Positions 1 through 9,026 of a stretch of DNA of 64,000 nt are shown here, one piece after another (position 1 is the stretch's first letter; each line of letters starts with the position of its first letter). The notes beneath the pieces were generated by a model that had not been told where the DNA came from, did no database searches, and was given only the letters and a program-made list of their open reading frames with translations. The position numbers were made by a program, and so were the translations under genes. The stretch comes from Streptomyces capitiformicae (lineage in GTDB: Bacteria; Actinomycetota; Actinomycetes; Streptomycetales; Streptomycetaceae): positions 1,178,001-1,242,000 of the forward strand of contig NZ_CP022161.1 of the NCBI RefSeq assembly GCF_002214185.1, read 5' to 3'.

Positions 1-1236
1 CGCGACCCGCGGCGGGATGTCGTCCTGCTGGAAGGCCGTGAGGTGGGCTGGGCCGCCTCCGGCCGCAACGGCGGCTTCTGCGCCGCCTCGATCACCCACG
101 GCCTGGCCAACGGCCTCGCCCGCTGGCCCGAAGAGATCCACAAGCTGGAGGAACTCGGCGCCCGCAACCTCGACGAGATCGAGGCGGCCGTCGCCCGGCA
201 CGACCTCGACTGCGACTTCGAACGCACCGGCGAGATCGACGTGGCGACCGAGACGTACCAGGCGTGGGAACTGCGCGACCAGTACGAGGAGATGGAACGC
301 AGGGGCCTCGCCGACGGCATCGAGTTCCTGGACGCCGACGCGGTCCGCGAACAGGTCGCCTCACCGACGTTCGAGGCCGGCCTCCACGACCGCCGCGGCG
401 TGGCCATGCTGCACCCCGCCCGACTCGCCTGGGGCCTGAAGCGGGCCTGCATACGGCTCGGCGTCCGCGTCTACGAGCACACCCCGGCGCTGACGCTGAA
501 GGCGTACGGCCCGGGCATGGCCGTCCGCACGCCCTACGGCCAGGTCCGCGCCCGGCAGGTCGCGCTCGGCACGAACATCTTCCCGAGCCTGGTCAAGCGC
601 CTGCGCGCGTACACCGTCCCGGTCTACGACTACGCGCTGATGACCGAGCCGCTGACCGCCGACCAGCTGGCGTCCATCGGCTGGAAGAACCGCCAAGGGC
701 TCGCCGACACCGCCAACCAGTTCCACTACTTCCGGCTCAGCGCCGACAACCGGATCCTGTGGGGCGGTTACGACTCGATCTACCCGTACGGCGGCCGCGT
801 GCGCGCCGAGTACGACGACCGGCCCGAGACGTACGCCAAGCTCGCCGGGCACTTCTTCACCTGCTTCCCGCAGTTGGAGGGCGTCCGTTTCACCCACGCC
901 TGGGGCGGCGCGATCGACACCTGCTCGCGCTTCTCGGCGTTCTTCGGCACCGCCCACCACGGCCGGGTCGCGTACGCGGCCGGCTTCACGGGGCTCGGAG
1001 TCGGCGCGACGCGGTTCGGCGCGGACGTCATGCTCGACCTGCTCGCGGGGGAGCGCACGGAACGCACCGAGCTGGCGATGGTCCGCAAGAAGCCGCTGCC
1101 GTTCCCGCCCGAGCCGTTCGCCTGGACCGGTATCGCCCTCACCAAGTGGTCCCTGGCTCGCGCCGACTCCCACGCCGGCCGACGCAACCTGTGGCTGAAG
1201 GCCATGGACCGCCTGGGGCTGGGCTTCGACAGCTGA
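1..1236 (+). CDS. FAD-dependent amine oxidoreductase, gamma-glutamylputrescine oxidase-like (5' truncated)
   Basis: The reading frame is open to the left edge, so the N-terminus with the first dinucleotide-binding glycines is missing; 411 codons remain. The visible part begins just before GWAASGRNGGF, the signature after the FAD beta-alpha-beta fold in DAO/PuuB-type oxidases. It ends with a typical GFTGLGVGATRFGADVMLD segment that contacts the flavin. Known members oxidise gamma-glutamylputrescine or related amines to aldehydes in the cytoplasm. gabT and an aldehyde dehydrogenase lie within 9 kb, which supports a role in polyamine/GABA breakdown. The exact substrate cannot be told from sequence; other DAO-family amine or amino-acid oxidases are possible. 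Confidence 0.85.
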   Translation, partial: RDPRRDVVLLEGREVGWAASGRNGGFCAASITHGLANGLARWPEEIHKLEELGARNLDEIEAAVARHDLDCDFERTGEIDVATETYQAWELRDQYEEMERRGLADGIEFLDADAVREQVASPTFEAGLHDRRGVAMLHPARLAWGLKRACIRLGVRVYEHTPALTLKAYGPGMAVRTPYGQVRARQVALGTNIFPSLVKRLRAYTVPVYDYALMTEPLTADQLASIGWKNRQGLADTANQFHYFRLSADNRILWGGYDSIYPYGGRVRAEYDDRPETYAKLAGHFFTCFPQLEGVRFTHAWGGAIDTCSRFSAFFGTAHHGRVAYAAGFTGLGVGATRFGADVMLDLLAGERTERTELAMVRKKPLPFPPEPFAWTGIALTKWSLARADSHAGRRNLWLKAMDRLGLGFDS

Positions 1237-1441
1237 GACCCGCAAGCTGGAGGGCGTGCACGACCCGGAGGGCGTGAAGGCGCACTCGTGATCAACAGGC
1301 GTACGCTCCGCTCGATCGCCCCTACTCGATTCACCACCAAGAAGTGGTCGGAACCCGCGTAATGCCCGGCCCGAACCCCTGTCTGTGTTCCTGGCGCGAA
1401 ACCGCGTGCAAGGGAGCCCTACAGAGAGGAAGGTCCCTGTC

Positions 1442-1894
1442 ATGACTGGGGCCAAGACGGCGGTCGAGTGGCTGGCATCCGTAGCACCGGATCCCGAGGC
1501 CTGCCGCTGGGAGTGGGAACGCAACCCCCTGGGGGTCGCCCTGCTCCCGGCGGGCAGGGCCTGGGACGTCCTGATCCTGCGGGGCGAACTCGGCTACCCG
1601 ACGCTCGACGTTCTGACGCGCATCGTCGACCAGCCCGGCCCCGTGCTCGTCGACTTCGGCGACGACCGCATGGGCTTCTTCGTGCCCCCGGGAACGGCGT
1701 CCCGGTGGCTCGGCACGGGCGTGCGCGGCGTGGGCCGCGGCACCTGGATCGTGGTGCCGTACCCGGGTCGGCAGAGCGGCGGCGTCCGCTGGCTGATCCC
1801 ACCGGACGGCGTCGGCACCCTCACCGACCCGGCGCTGCTCGAACTGGCGATACACGAGGCGGCGGCGGGCCTGGCCAGGGGCGAGGACCGTTAG
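1442..1894 (+). CDS. Conserved hypothetical protein, small PrimPol-N-like
   Basis: This encodes 150 residues and no confident function is recognised. The ATG was chosen because a GAGAGGAAG ribosome-binding site lies 9-17 bases upstream; the in-frame ATG 19 codons earlier has none. The protein is soluble and Trp/Gly/Pro-rich, with no signal peptide or membrane span. Its pattern (a WEWERNPLGVALLPAGRAWDV region, then alternating strands ending in a short helix) reminds me of small streptomycete proteins annotated as 'bifunctional primase/polymerase, N-terminal', but no metal-binding acidic triad is evident. It stands alone between the amine oxidase and a convergent PAP2 gene. Confidence 0.6.
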   Translation: MTGAKTAVEWLASVAPDPEACRWEWERNPLGVALLPAGRAWDVLILRGELGYPTLDVLTRIVDQPGPVLVDFGDDRMGFFVPPGTASRWLGTGVRGVGRGTWIVVPYPGRQSGGVRWLIPPDGVGTLTDPALLELAIHEAAAGLARGEDR

Positions 1895-1931
1895 GGCCCT
1901 TCTGACGGATCTCCGTCCCTGGGGCTGGACG

Positions 1932-2603
1932 TCAGTCGGAGCCGCGACGCGAACCGAACCACCACAGCGAGGAGAGCAGCGTCGCGCACACGCACCAGCT
2001 CGCCACCACGTCGAGCGGCCAGTGGTAGCCCTGGCGCACCAGGCCGAAGCCGACGCCGATGTTCACCACGACCGCGATGACGACGACCGCGCGGCGCACG
2101 AGGGCGCCGCGCAGCCAGGGCAGTAGCAACAGCACGGCACCGCCGTACGCGAGGGAGGCGGTCGCCGTGTGGCCGGAAGGGTAGAAACCCGTCCCCGGGC
2201 CCATGATCGGCGGGCCCGACCGGGCGATGAGCTCCTTCAGCGGGATGACCCAGAGCGGTATGACGGCCATGAGGAGGGCCGCGGCGGCGGACGGCCGCCA
2301 CCAGTGGTCCCTACCGGTGGCGCGCGTACGCCATGCGACGTAGCCGAGCACGAGGGCCAGGACCGGGACGGCGACCGTGATGTTGCCGAGGTCGGCGAGG
2401 AACTGGGTGGGGGCGCCCCGCTGTACCAGGGAGTCACTGAGGCGTTCGTCCGCGCGGGCGAGTGGGCCGGCGGCGACGACCTGCCAGGTGATCAGCGCGA
2501 AGAGGGCGGCCGGAAGGCCGAAGAGGACTGAGAGGAGGAAGGTCGGCCATCCCCGAACAGGGGGGGTGGTTCGGGGATGGCCGTCCGGATCGGTGTGCCG
2601 CAC
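1932..2603 (-). CDS. PAP2-family membrane phosphatase
   Basis: An integral membrane protein of about 223 residues with five or six hydrophobic spans. The three PAP2 (lipid phosphatase/vanadium haloperoxidase) motifs are visible: KELIARSGPP (motif 1, degenerate KxxxxxxRP), PSGHTAT (motif 2) and RQGYHWPLD (motif 3, with catalytic His and Asp). Relatives dephosphorylate undecaprenyl pyrophosphate or phosphatidate at the outer membrane face. The start is uncertain. A GTG at 2603 gives a normal short N-terminus before the first span. An upstream in-frame ATG at 2759 would add about 52 Pro/Gly/Arg-rich residues that look non-coding, and neither start has a clear ribosome-binding site. It converges with the preceding hypothetical gene. 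Confidence 0.85.
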   Translation of the reverse strand: MRHTDPDGHPRTTPPVRGWPTFLLSVLFGLPAALFALITWQVVAAGPLARADERLSDSLVQRGAPTQFLADLGNITVAVPVLALVLGYVAWRTRATGRDHWWRPSAAAALLMAVIPLWVIPLKELIARSGPPIMGPGTGFYPSGHTATASLAYGGAVLLLLPWLRGALVRRAVVVIAVVVNIGVGFGLVRQGYHWPLDVVASWCVCATLLSSLWWFGSRRGSD

Positions 2604-2990
2604 GCCCCGGGGGGTTTGGGGCGGGCGGCCATCCGATCGGTGAGGAGATCCGGAGCCGGAAGCTCCGGGTGTGTGCGCGAGGGCACGACCAGGGCGAAGC
2701 TGGGGAGGCCCCGACCCGGTGTCGCCCACAGTCCCCTGTGGGCGGGGTGTATCTCTCATCTGGGGAAGAACCTACGGCAGGGAATGCGGTGACGACAGGC
2801 GAAAACGCGACCCGACATGCACCTTGCACACCTTCTTCACTCCCTCTGACCCTCATTCACAGGGAGCGGAATCCAGGTGCGGATTCCGGTTCCGGGAAGT
2901 GTGGGACGTCGGAGACGGATGAGGGATTCCGTATGCGCCCCGTGCGGGTGAGGGCTCAGTGACGGGATCGGAGCGGCATCGGATACGGAC

Positions 2991-4325
2991 TCAGATACGG
3001 GTGAACGCCTGCTCGATGATGTCGAGGCCCTCGTTCAGCAGGTCCTCGCCGATGACGAGCGGCGGCAGGAAGCGCAGCACGTTGCCGTAGGTGCCACAGG
3101 TCAGGACCAGCAGACCCTCCTGGTGGCAGGCCTTGGCCAGCGCGGCGGTCGCCTCCGGGTTCGGCTCCTTCGTCGTACGGTCCTTGACCAGCTCGATCGC
3201 GATCATCGCGCCACGCCCGCGGACGTCGCCGATGACGTCGAACTTCTCGGCCATGGCGGTGAGGCGGGCCTTCATGACCCCCTCGATCTGCTTCGCCCTG
3301 GCGTTGAGGTCGAGCTCCTTCATCGTCTCGATCGAGCCGAGGGCACCCGCGCAGGCGACGGGGTTGCCGCCGTAGGTGCCGCCCAGGCCACCCGCGTGCG
3401 CCGCGTCCATGATCTCCGCGCGCCCGGTGACGGCGGCGAGCGGCAGACCGCCCGCGATGCCCTTCGCCGTTGTGATCAGGTCCGGGACGATGCCCTCGTC
3501 CTCGCACGCGAACCACTGGCCCGTACGGCAGAAGCCCGACTGGATCTCGTCCGCGACGAAGACGATGCCGTTGTCGGAGGCGAACTGGCGGATGGCCGGA
3601 AGGAAGCCCTTGGCCGGCTCGATGAAGCCGCCCTCGCCGAGCACCGGCTCGATGATGATCGCGGCCACGTTGTCCGGGCCGACCTGCTTGGTGATCTGGT
3701 CGATGGCCTGCGCGGCGGCCTCCGAACCCGCGTTCTCCGGGCCGGTCGGCCAGCGGTAGCCGTACGCCACCGGCACCCGGTAGACCTCGGGCGCGAACGG
3801 GCCGAAGCCGTGCTTGTACGGCATGTTCTTGGCGGTCAGCGCCATCGTGAGGTTGGTGCGGCCGTGGTAGCCGTGGTCGAACACGACCACGGCCTGTCGC
3901 TTGGTGTAGGACCGGGCGATCTTCACGGCGTTCTCGACGGCCTCGGCGCCGCTGTTGAACAGCGCGGACTTCTTGGCGTGGTCACCCGGGGTCAGCTCGG
4001 CGAGGGCCTCCGCGACCTCCACGTACCCCTCGTACGGCGTGACCATGAAACAGGTGTGTGTGAAGTCCTGGAGCTGGGCGGAGGCCCGGCGGACGACGGC
4101 CTCGGCGGAGGCGCCGACGCTTGTCACCGCGATGCCCGAGCCGAAGTCGATCAGCCGGTTGCCGTCGACGTCCTCGACGATCCCGCCGCCCGCGCGCGCG
4201 GTGAACACCGGCAGCACGGAGCCCACCCCCGCCGCGACGGCGGCAATACGTCGGGCCTGCAACTCCTGCGACTTCGGTCCGGGGATGGCGGTGACGACGC
4301 GGCGCTCCTGAGGAAGTGCGGTCAT
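2991..4325 (-). CDS. gabT: 4-aminobutyrate aminotransferase (class III, PLP-dependent)
   Basis: This encodes 444 residues, the usual GabT length. It moves the amino group of 4-aminobutyrate to 2-oxoglutarate, giving succinate semialdehyde and glutamate. Class III landmarks are clear: FNSGAEAVENA (phosphate cup), DHGYHGRT, the VADEIQSG segment with the cofactor-pairing Asp, and TTAKGIAGGLPLAA carrying the Schiff-base lysine. The ATG at 4325 has an AGGAG 8-12 bases upstream. The open frame continues far upstream (to 7661), but that part lies antisense to the next gene and is not coding. With the neighbouring aldehyde dehydrogenase and PucR regulator it suggests a GABA/polyamine pathway. Confidence 0.95.
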   Translation of the reverse strand: MTALPQERRVVTAIPGPKSQELQARRIAAVAAGVGSVLPVFTARAGGGIVEDVDGNRLIDFGSGIAVTSVGASAEAVVRRASAQLQDFTHTCFMVTPYEGYVEVAEALAELTPGDHAKKSALFNSGAEAVENAVKIARSYTKRQAVVVFDHGYHGRTNLTMALTAKNMPYKHGFGPFAPEVYRVPVAYGYRWPTGPENAGSEAAAQAIDQITKQVGPDNVAAIIIEPVLGEGGFIEPAKGFLPAIRQFASDNGIVFVADEIQSGFCRTGQWFACEDEGIVPDLITTAKGIAGGLPLAAVTGRAEIMDAAHAGGLGGTYGGNPVACAGALGSIETMKELDLNARAKQIEGVMKARLTAMAEKFDVIGDVRGRGAMIAIELVKDRTTKEPNPEATAALAKACHQEGLLVLTCGTYGNVLRFLPPLVIGEDLLNEGLDIIEQAFTRI

Positions 4326-4625
4326 GCGAGGCTCCTGGGGTTCTGCGGAGGGCGTGCTACGGATGGGGGCGTTGCGGACGCTTGCTTTCTTTTCTCGCAG
4401 GCTAGGACCGGACAGGAGCAGTGGGCATGCTCCATGTGGGCGTTGTTGACGGCGCCGGTTGTCCTCGGTGGACATGGCGCGTTGTCGGTGGTGAAGCGGG
4501 GCGGACGGGTCACGGGCCCGCCGCTTCGCGGCCCGCCCGGCCGGGTAAACGGTGAACTCCCCTTGTGGGAGCGTTAGATTGGCACGCTGATGGTGGACGG
4601 AACGGCTGGTCAGGGGGCAAGCGCG
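4326..4625. promoter_or_regulatory. Divergent intergenic region gabT / TraG-like gene
   Basis: These 300 bases separate two divergent start codons and must hold both promoters. No convincing -35/-10 pair was found. The only visible structure is a short inverted repeat at 4557-4571 (CTCCC-cttgt-GGGAG), about 55 bases before the rightward start. A 63-codon frame antisense to it ends at 4322 but has no ribosome-binding site and no protein-like composition, so it was not called. Confidence 0.4.
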
Positions 4626-6755
4626 ATGAACAGCGACGGGACGCGGGACGCGCGGGGCACGCATGCGAATCCTGTGCCGCGTCCGGCGGGGTCGCCGGAG
4701 ATGCCCGCAGCGCCTCCTCCGCCTCCCCTGCCCACGGGCACGCCGGGGCTGCCGCCCAGGCCGGACGGGAACGCCTTCCTGTCCTGGCTGCGGGCGCCGC
4801 GCCCGGAGGCGGCGCCCGGTGTGTGGCGGTTCAAGCACACGCCTCGGCCCGACGAGGAACCCGAGGCCGTCCCCGGCCGGCAGCTGCTCGGCGGCGCGCT
4901 GATCGCCTTCCTCGTCGGCTGGCTGATCTGGTCCCTGCTCTGGAACGGCTACCTCGGTGGCTGGTGGCTGGTGCCGCTGTACGCGATGGTTCCCGACTCC
5001 TGGGCGCCGCCCGGCTCGTACTCCTCGGTGGTCTTCAGCTACGCCTGGTACACGATCATCGCCCTGGTGATCATGGTCGGGGTCGGGCGCCTCGGCCGCT
5101 GGGGCGAGGTCTGGCGCCGCTACGGGGCCCCGCGCTTCCGGCAGCCCCAGGAGCGGCAGGTCGTACCGCCGCCCCAGGAGGACCCGGCGGCCTGGCCGCA
5201 GCTGAGGGAGGCCGGAGCCGTCGAAGCCGCCGACCGGCTGGTCGCCGAGGCGCGGGCCGGGCTCATGCGGGACGTCGACCACGCCAGGATCATGCGCGCC
5301 TGGCAGGGGGTACGCAGCGGCCGGCACAGTCTCGCGACCTTCACCGGTGCCGTGGTGAAGGACGGCGCGGCCGCCTGTCTGCACCCCTCCGGGGAGCGGG
5401 ACCTGCCGGGCCGCCTCGCCCAGCACGACATGGTCACCGGGCAGGTCCGGCTGGGCGCCGCGGTCGACGACCCGCGCAACCCGTACGCCTACCGGGGCAC
5501 GGGCCTCGCCCTGGCCCCCGAGCTGCTCGCCACCTCTCTGCTCGCCGTCGGGCCCCCCGGCTCCGGCAAGACCGGGGGGGTGGTGTGGCCCATCGCCGAG
5601 TCGCTGTGTCTGCACGCGCTGGCGGGGCGGGCGGCGGTGGTGGTCGTGGGCGCGGCGGGCGCCGGGCTCGGACCGGCCGACGCCTACGACGTCGTCGTAC
5701 GCATCGGAAACCCCGAATCCGTCTACGACCTCGACCTCTACGGCGGGACCACGGACCCCGACGAGGCCGCCGCCGTCCTCGCCGAGGCGCTGGTCGGTGA
5801 CCTCGCCGACCCGCACCCCGGTGGCGACAGCCGGCGCTCGACCACCGTCCTCGCCCAGCTCCTCGGCCCCTTCCGGGCTGTGCACGGCCGTTTCCCCTCC
5901 GTACCGCAGCTGCGCCGGCTGCTGGACGGCGCGCCCGGCCCGCTGGGCGAGCTGCGCAAGGCGCTCCAGGACGCCGGGCAGGACTCGCTGCTGCGGGAAC
6001 TGGACGCGCGGGAACGGCAGTTGGGGCATCCCGGGGACGTCGGCTCCGTGCTGGCCGACCGGGTCGCGCTCATCGACCGGCCCGCCTTCGCCGGGTTCTT
6101 CGACACCTCCGGACAGTCCCGGCCGTTCTCCCTCCGGGCGCTCGACCACCCCGTACGGGTCCGGATCGACCTGCCCGAACGCGGCCACGCCGACGCCTCG
6201 CGCATCCTGGCCCGGCTGGTGCTGGCGCAGTTCACCGCGAGCGTGGCGGTACGGGAGGACCGGTCGCTGTTCGCCTGCCTGGTACTGGACGACGCGACGG
6301 GCGTCGTGACACCGGAAGCCGTACGCGGTATCCAGCGGCTGCGGTCCGCCAACGCCGGGACCGTGCTCACGCTCCGGACCCTCGACGACGTGCCCCGGCC
6401 GCTGCGCGGGCCGCTGCTCGGCGCCACCGGGTGCCGGATGGCGCTGTCCGGGCTGACCCCGTGGGACGGACAGGACTTCGCCGAGGTGTGGGGCAAGGAG
6501 TGGACCGAGGCGCGGGACGTCACCGACCGGCAGATCATCGCCGACTCCCCGGCGGGGAAGGCCTGGCACGCGCTGCGCCGGGTGATCACGGGCCACGCGC
6601 CGACCGCCCGCGCCGTGACCGTACGGCAGGTCGAGCGGGAGCGGTGGTCGGCGTCCGAACTGGCCCACGGGGTGCCGCCGGGCCACGCGGTGCTGTCCCT
6701 GACGAACGTGCGGGGCGAGCACGCGCCGCCACTGCTGGTGGACCTCAGGAGCTGA
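4626..6755 (+). CDS. Membrane-anchored TraG/VirD4-like ATPase
   Basis: This encodes 709 residues: a Pro-rich cytoplasmic N-terminus (to about residue 85), two membrane spans (about 90-160), then a large ATPase domain. Walker A is GPPGSGKTGG with Lys315. A later hydrophobic strand ending in Asp-Asp (LFACLVLDDATG) is a plausible Walker B, as in TraG/VirD4/TraM-type coupling ATPases. Streptomycetes carry several such chromosomal 'ATP/GTP-binding' or 'type IV/VI secretion' proteins outside conjugative elements, and their role is unknown. The ATG at 4626 follows CAGGGGG at good spacing; an ATG at 4590 would add 12 residues without a site. It lies 163 bases upstream of the PucR regulator. No relaxase or other transfer gene is nearby. 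Confidence 0.75.
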   Translation: MNSDGTRDARGTHANPVPRPAGSPEMPAAPPPPPLPTGTPGLPPRPDGNAFLSWLRAPRPEAAPGVWRFKHTPRPDEEPEAVPGRQLLGGALIAFLVGWLIWSLLWNGYLGGWWLVPLYAMVPDSWAPPGSYSSVVFSYAWYTIIALVIMVGVGRLGRWGEVWRRYGAPRFRQPQERQVVPPPQEDPAAWPQLREAGAVEAADRLVAEARAGLMRDVDHARIMRAWQGVRSGRHSLATFTGAVVKDGAAACLHPSGERDLPGRLAQHDMVTGQVRLGAAVDDPRNPYAYRGTGLALAPELLATSLLAVGPPGSGKTGGVVWPIAESLCLHALAGRAAVVVVGAAGAGLGPADAYDVVVRIGNPESVYDLDLYGGTTDPDEAAAVLAEALVGDLADPHPGGDSRRSTTVLAQLLGPFRAVHGRFPSVPQLRRLLDGAPGPLGELRKALQDAGQDSLLRELDARERQLGHPGDVGSVLADRVALIDRPAFAGFFDTSGQSRPFSLRALDHPVRVRIDLPERGHADASRILARLVLAQFTASVAVREDRSLFACLVLDDATGVVTPEAVRGIQRLRSANAGTVLTLRTLDDVPRPLRGPLLGATGCRMALSGLTPWDGQDFAEVWGKEWTEARDVTDRQIIADSPAGKAWHALRRVITGHAPTARAVTVRQVERERWSASELAHGVPPGHAVLSLTNVRGEHAPPLLVDLRS

Positions 6756-6840
6756 ACAGGACAATCCAGGAGCGAGCGCACCCGGCGACCGTACGGTGAG
6801 GCAGAATCTACACAGGTCGTTCATACGCGGTGGCCAAAGA

Positions 6841-6898
6841 GTCCTGACATTGATCGCGCCGCGGTGATCGTGGAGACCACACCGTCCTGACACTGATC
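6841..6898 (+). promoter_or_regulatory. Direct repeat in the pucR promoter region
   Basis: GTCCTGACATTGATC (6841-6855) and GTCCTGACACTGATC (6884-6898) differ at one position and start 43 bases apart, four helical turns. They end 20 bases before the pucR ATG. Spaced direct repeats on one face of the helix are typical of activator or autoregulator sites, so PucR itself is the first candidate. This is inference; no promoter hexamers could be assigned. Confidence 0.45.
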
Positions 6899-6917
6899 CG
6901 CCGATCCGAAGGTCCCC

Positions 6918-8633
6918 ATGCCCCCGACGCTCGCCTCGCTCGTCCACCACTCCGCGCTCAAGCTGACCGTGCGGGCGGGCGCCGACCACCTGGACGTGCC
7001 GGTCCGCTGGGCGCACCCGAGCGAGCTCGCCGATCCCGTGCCGTACATGGAGGGCGGCGAGCTGCTGCTGATCACCGCGCTGAAGCTGGACGCGGAGGAC
7101 CCGGAGGCCATGCGGCGCTATGTACGGCGGTTGGTGGGGGCCGGGGTCGTCGGGCTCGGGTTCGCGGTCGGCCTGCACTACGAGGAGATCCCCGAGGCGC
7201 TCGTCGACGCGGCGGAGGGGGAGGGGCTGCCCCTGCTCGAAGTGCCCCGGCGTACGCCCTTCCTCGCCATCAGCAAGGCGGTGTCGGCAGCCATCGCCGC
7301 CGATCAGTACCGGGCCGTGACGGCGGGGTTCGCAGCGCAGCGGGAACTCACCAGGAAGGCGCTCAACGACGGCCCCGAGGGGCTCGTCGCCGCGCTCGCC
7401 GGGCAGGTCGACGGGTGGGCCGCCCTGTACGACGCATCCGGTGCGGTCGTCGCGGTGGCGCCAGAGTGGGCGGAGCGGCGCGCCGGGCGGCTGACCGCCG
7501 AGGTCGAGCGGCTGCGGGACCGGCCCGCGCCGGCCAGCGCGGTCGTCGGCGGCGAGGACCGCGTCGAACTGCACTCCCTCGGCACCGGGCGCCGGGCGCG
7601 CGCCGCGCTCGCCGTCGGGACCGCCGCGGCACCCGGCACGGCCGAGCGGTACGCCGTCCACTCCGCGATCGCGCTGCTGACGCTGACGACGGAGCGGTCA
7701 CGGCCGCTGCACGCCGCCGAGCAGCGGCTCGGGGCGGCGGTGCTGCGGATGCTGCTGGCCGGGGAGTCCGACCATGCGCGGGCCGTCGCCGGGGATCTGT
7801 ACGGCGAGCTGCTGGACGCGCCGTTCCGGCTGATCCTCGCGGAGTCGGGCTCGGCGTCTGCGGCGCGGGCGCGGGTGGAGGGGGAGGCGGCCGCCGGTAC
7901 CGGGGGCGTGGTCACCGCCGCCGAGGGTGGGAGAGCGAACCCCACTCCCGCTGCCGCGCTTGCCGTCGTCGATCCGAACGCCGATCCGCTCGGGCAGCTC
8001 GCCGAGGTCGTCGAGGCCGCCGCCGCGCGGGCCGGGGAGGCGGTGCTGGTCGTGCCGGACGGGGAGCGGCTTGTCGTGCTCGCGGTGGATGGGGGCGCCG
8101 CTGTTGCCGCGTGCGGGGAGTTCGCGGTGGCGGTCGAGGCGTCGCGGGCGGCGGTGCGGGACTCGGCCGGCGGTGGCCCCGCTCCGGCTCCTGTCGAGGA
8201 GGAGGAACTCGTCGTCGGGTTGTCCGCGCCCGCCGGGCCCGTCGCGGCCGGGGCCGCGTTCAAGCAGGCTGAGCAGGCGTTGTCCGTGGCCCGGCGGCGG
8301 GGGCGGTGCCTCGTCGAGCACGAGGAGCTTGCCGCAGGCTCTGTGCTGCCGCTGCTTGCCGATGACGCGGTACGGGCTTTCGCGGATGGCATGTTGCGGG
8401 CGCTGCGCGAGCACGACGCTACGGGGCGGGGGGATCTTGTCGCCTCGCTCCGGGCGTGGTTGTCGCGGCATGGGCAGTGGGACGCGGCTGCGGCGGATCT
8501 CGGGGTTCACCGGCATACGTTGCGGTATCGGATGCGGCGGGTGGAGGAGATTCTGGGGCGGTCGTTGGATGATCCTGATGTGCGGATGGAGTTGTGGCTG
8601 GCGTTGAAGGCGACGGCCGCGGCCGGGGAGTAG
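6918..8633 (+). CDS. PucR-family transcriptional regulator
   Basis: This encodes 571 residues with the PucR layout: an N-terminal purine-catabolism-type sensor domain (about 1-135), a variable GGDEF-like middle (about 150-440), and a C-terminal helix-turn-helix (about 500-560, with HGQWDAAAADLGVHRHTLRY then RMRRVEEILGR). The family contains purine, proline and GABA regulators, usually activators. Its position between gabT and an aldehyde dehydrogenase gene suggests it senses a GABA or polyamine intermediate and controls these genes. The start ATG has GAAGG 9 bases upstream, and two spaced repeats lie in its leader. A repeat-filled gap of 393 bases separates it from the dehydrogenase gene. Confidence 0.9.
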   Translation: MPPTLASLVHHSALKLTVRAGADHLDVPVRWAHPSELADPVPYMEGGELLLITALKLDAEDPEAMRRYVRRLVGAGVVGLGFAVGLHYEEIPEALVDAAEGEGLPLLEVPRRTPFLAISKAVSAAIAADQYRAVTAGFAAQRELTRKALNDGPEGLVAALAGQVDGWAALYDASGAVVAVAPEWAERRAGRLTAEVERLRDRPAPASAVVGGEDRVELHSLGTGRRARAALAVGTAAAPGTAERYAVHSAIALLTLTTERSRPLHAAEQRLGAAVLRMLLAGESDHARAVAGDLYGELLDAPFRLILAESGSASAARARVEGEAAAGTGGVVTAAEGGRANPTPAAALAVVDPNADPLGQLAEVVEAAAARAGEAVLVVPDGERLVVLAVDGGAAVAACGEFAVAVEASRAAVRDSAGGGPAPAPVEEEELVVGLSAPAGPVAAGAAFKQAEQALSVARRRGRCLVEHEELAAGSVLPLLADDAVRAFADGMLRALREHDATGRGDLVASLRAWLSRHGQWDAAAADLGVHRHTLRYRMRRVEEILGRSLDDPDVRMELWLALKATAAAGE

Positions 8634-8639
8634 GGCGGT

Positions 8640-8888
8640 TTTTTCGCCCCCGCCGCCCCTACCCATTCCCATCCCCAGGGGCGCTGCCCCATCGCCCCCG
8701 ATCTGCGGGTGGGTGGGGGCTTGTCGCGCAGTTCCCCGCGCCCCTTCAGGGGCGCGGGGCTGTATCGATGTGCGGCTCCGCCGCGGGGGCGCGAGCAACC
8801 CAGCACAACCCGCGCGTACCAACGCACCCGGGGGTCTGGGGGCAGCAGCCCTCAGGGATGGGACGGGTAGGGGCGGCGGGGCGAAAAA
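8640..8888. repeat. Full-length modular palindromic intergenic element (copy 1)
   Basis: Nearly the whole gap between pucR and the aldehyde dehydrogenase gene is a fold-back structure. The outer arms, 8640-8680 and 8849-8887, are about 38 bases long and complementary with few mismatches. Inside them lie second arms (about 8700-8728 and 8789-8815), a perfect G+C hairpin CCCCGCGCCCCTTCAGGGGC (from about 8730), and the palindromic box GCGGCTCCGCCGC (about 8773). The same modules recur singly or together at six other intergenic places in this window. No transposase or obvious coding frame is present. Confidence 0.7.
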
Positions 8889-9026
8889 CTCCGGCCCACC
8901 AGGCCAAAGCGGCGTAACCCCCGGCGGGACTCGTACACGCCGGACAAGCGACCCCCTGCCGCCCCGGCCCTACCGTGGAGCCGAAGCCAATGCGCCGACC
9001 AACCCACCGAAGGGCCGGGATCGACT

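Noticed and set aside
4322..4513. 63-codon frame upstream of gabT as a leader peptide
   Set aside because: No ribosome-binding site, no runs of one amino acid and no attenuator-like hairpins next to gabT.
4326..7661. A 1556-codon minus-strand frame that extends gabT far upstream
   Set aside because: Only the last 444 codons match the aminotransferase family. The rest is Pro/Gly/Arg-rich, lies antisense to the TraG-like gene and crosses the gabT ribosome-binding site.
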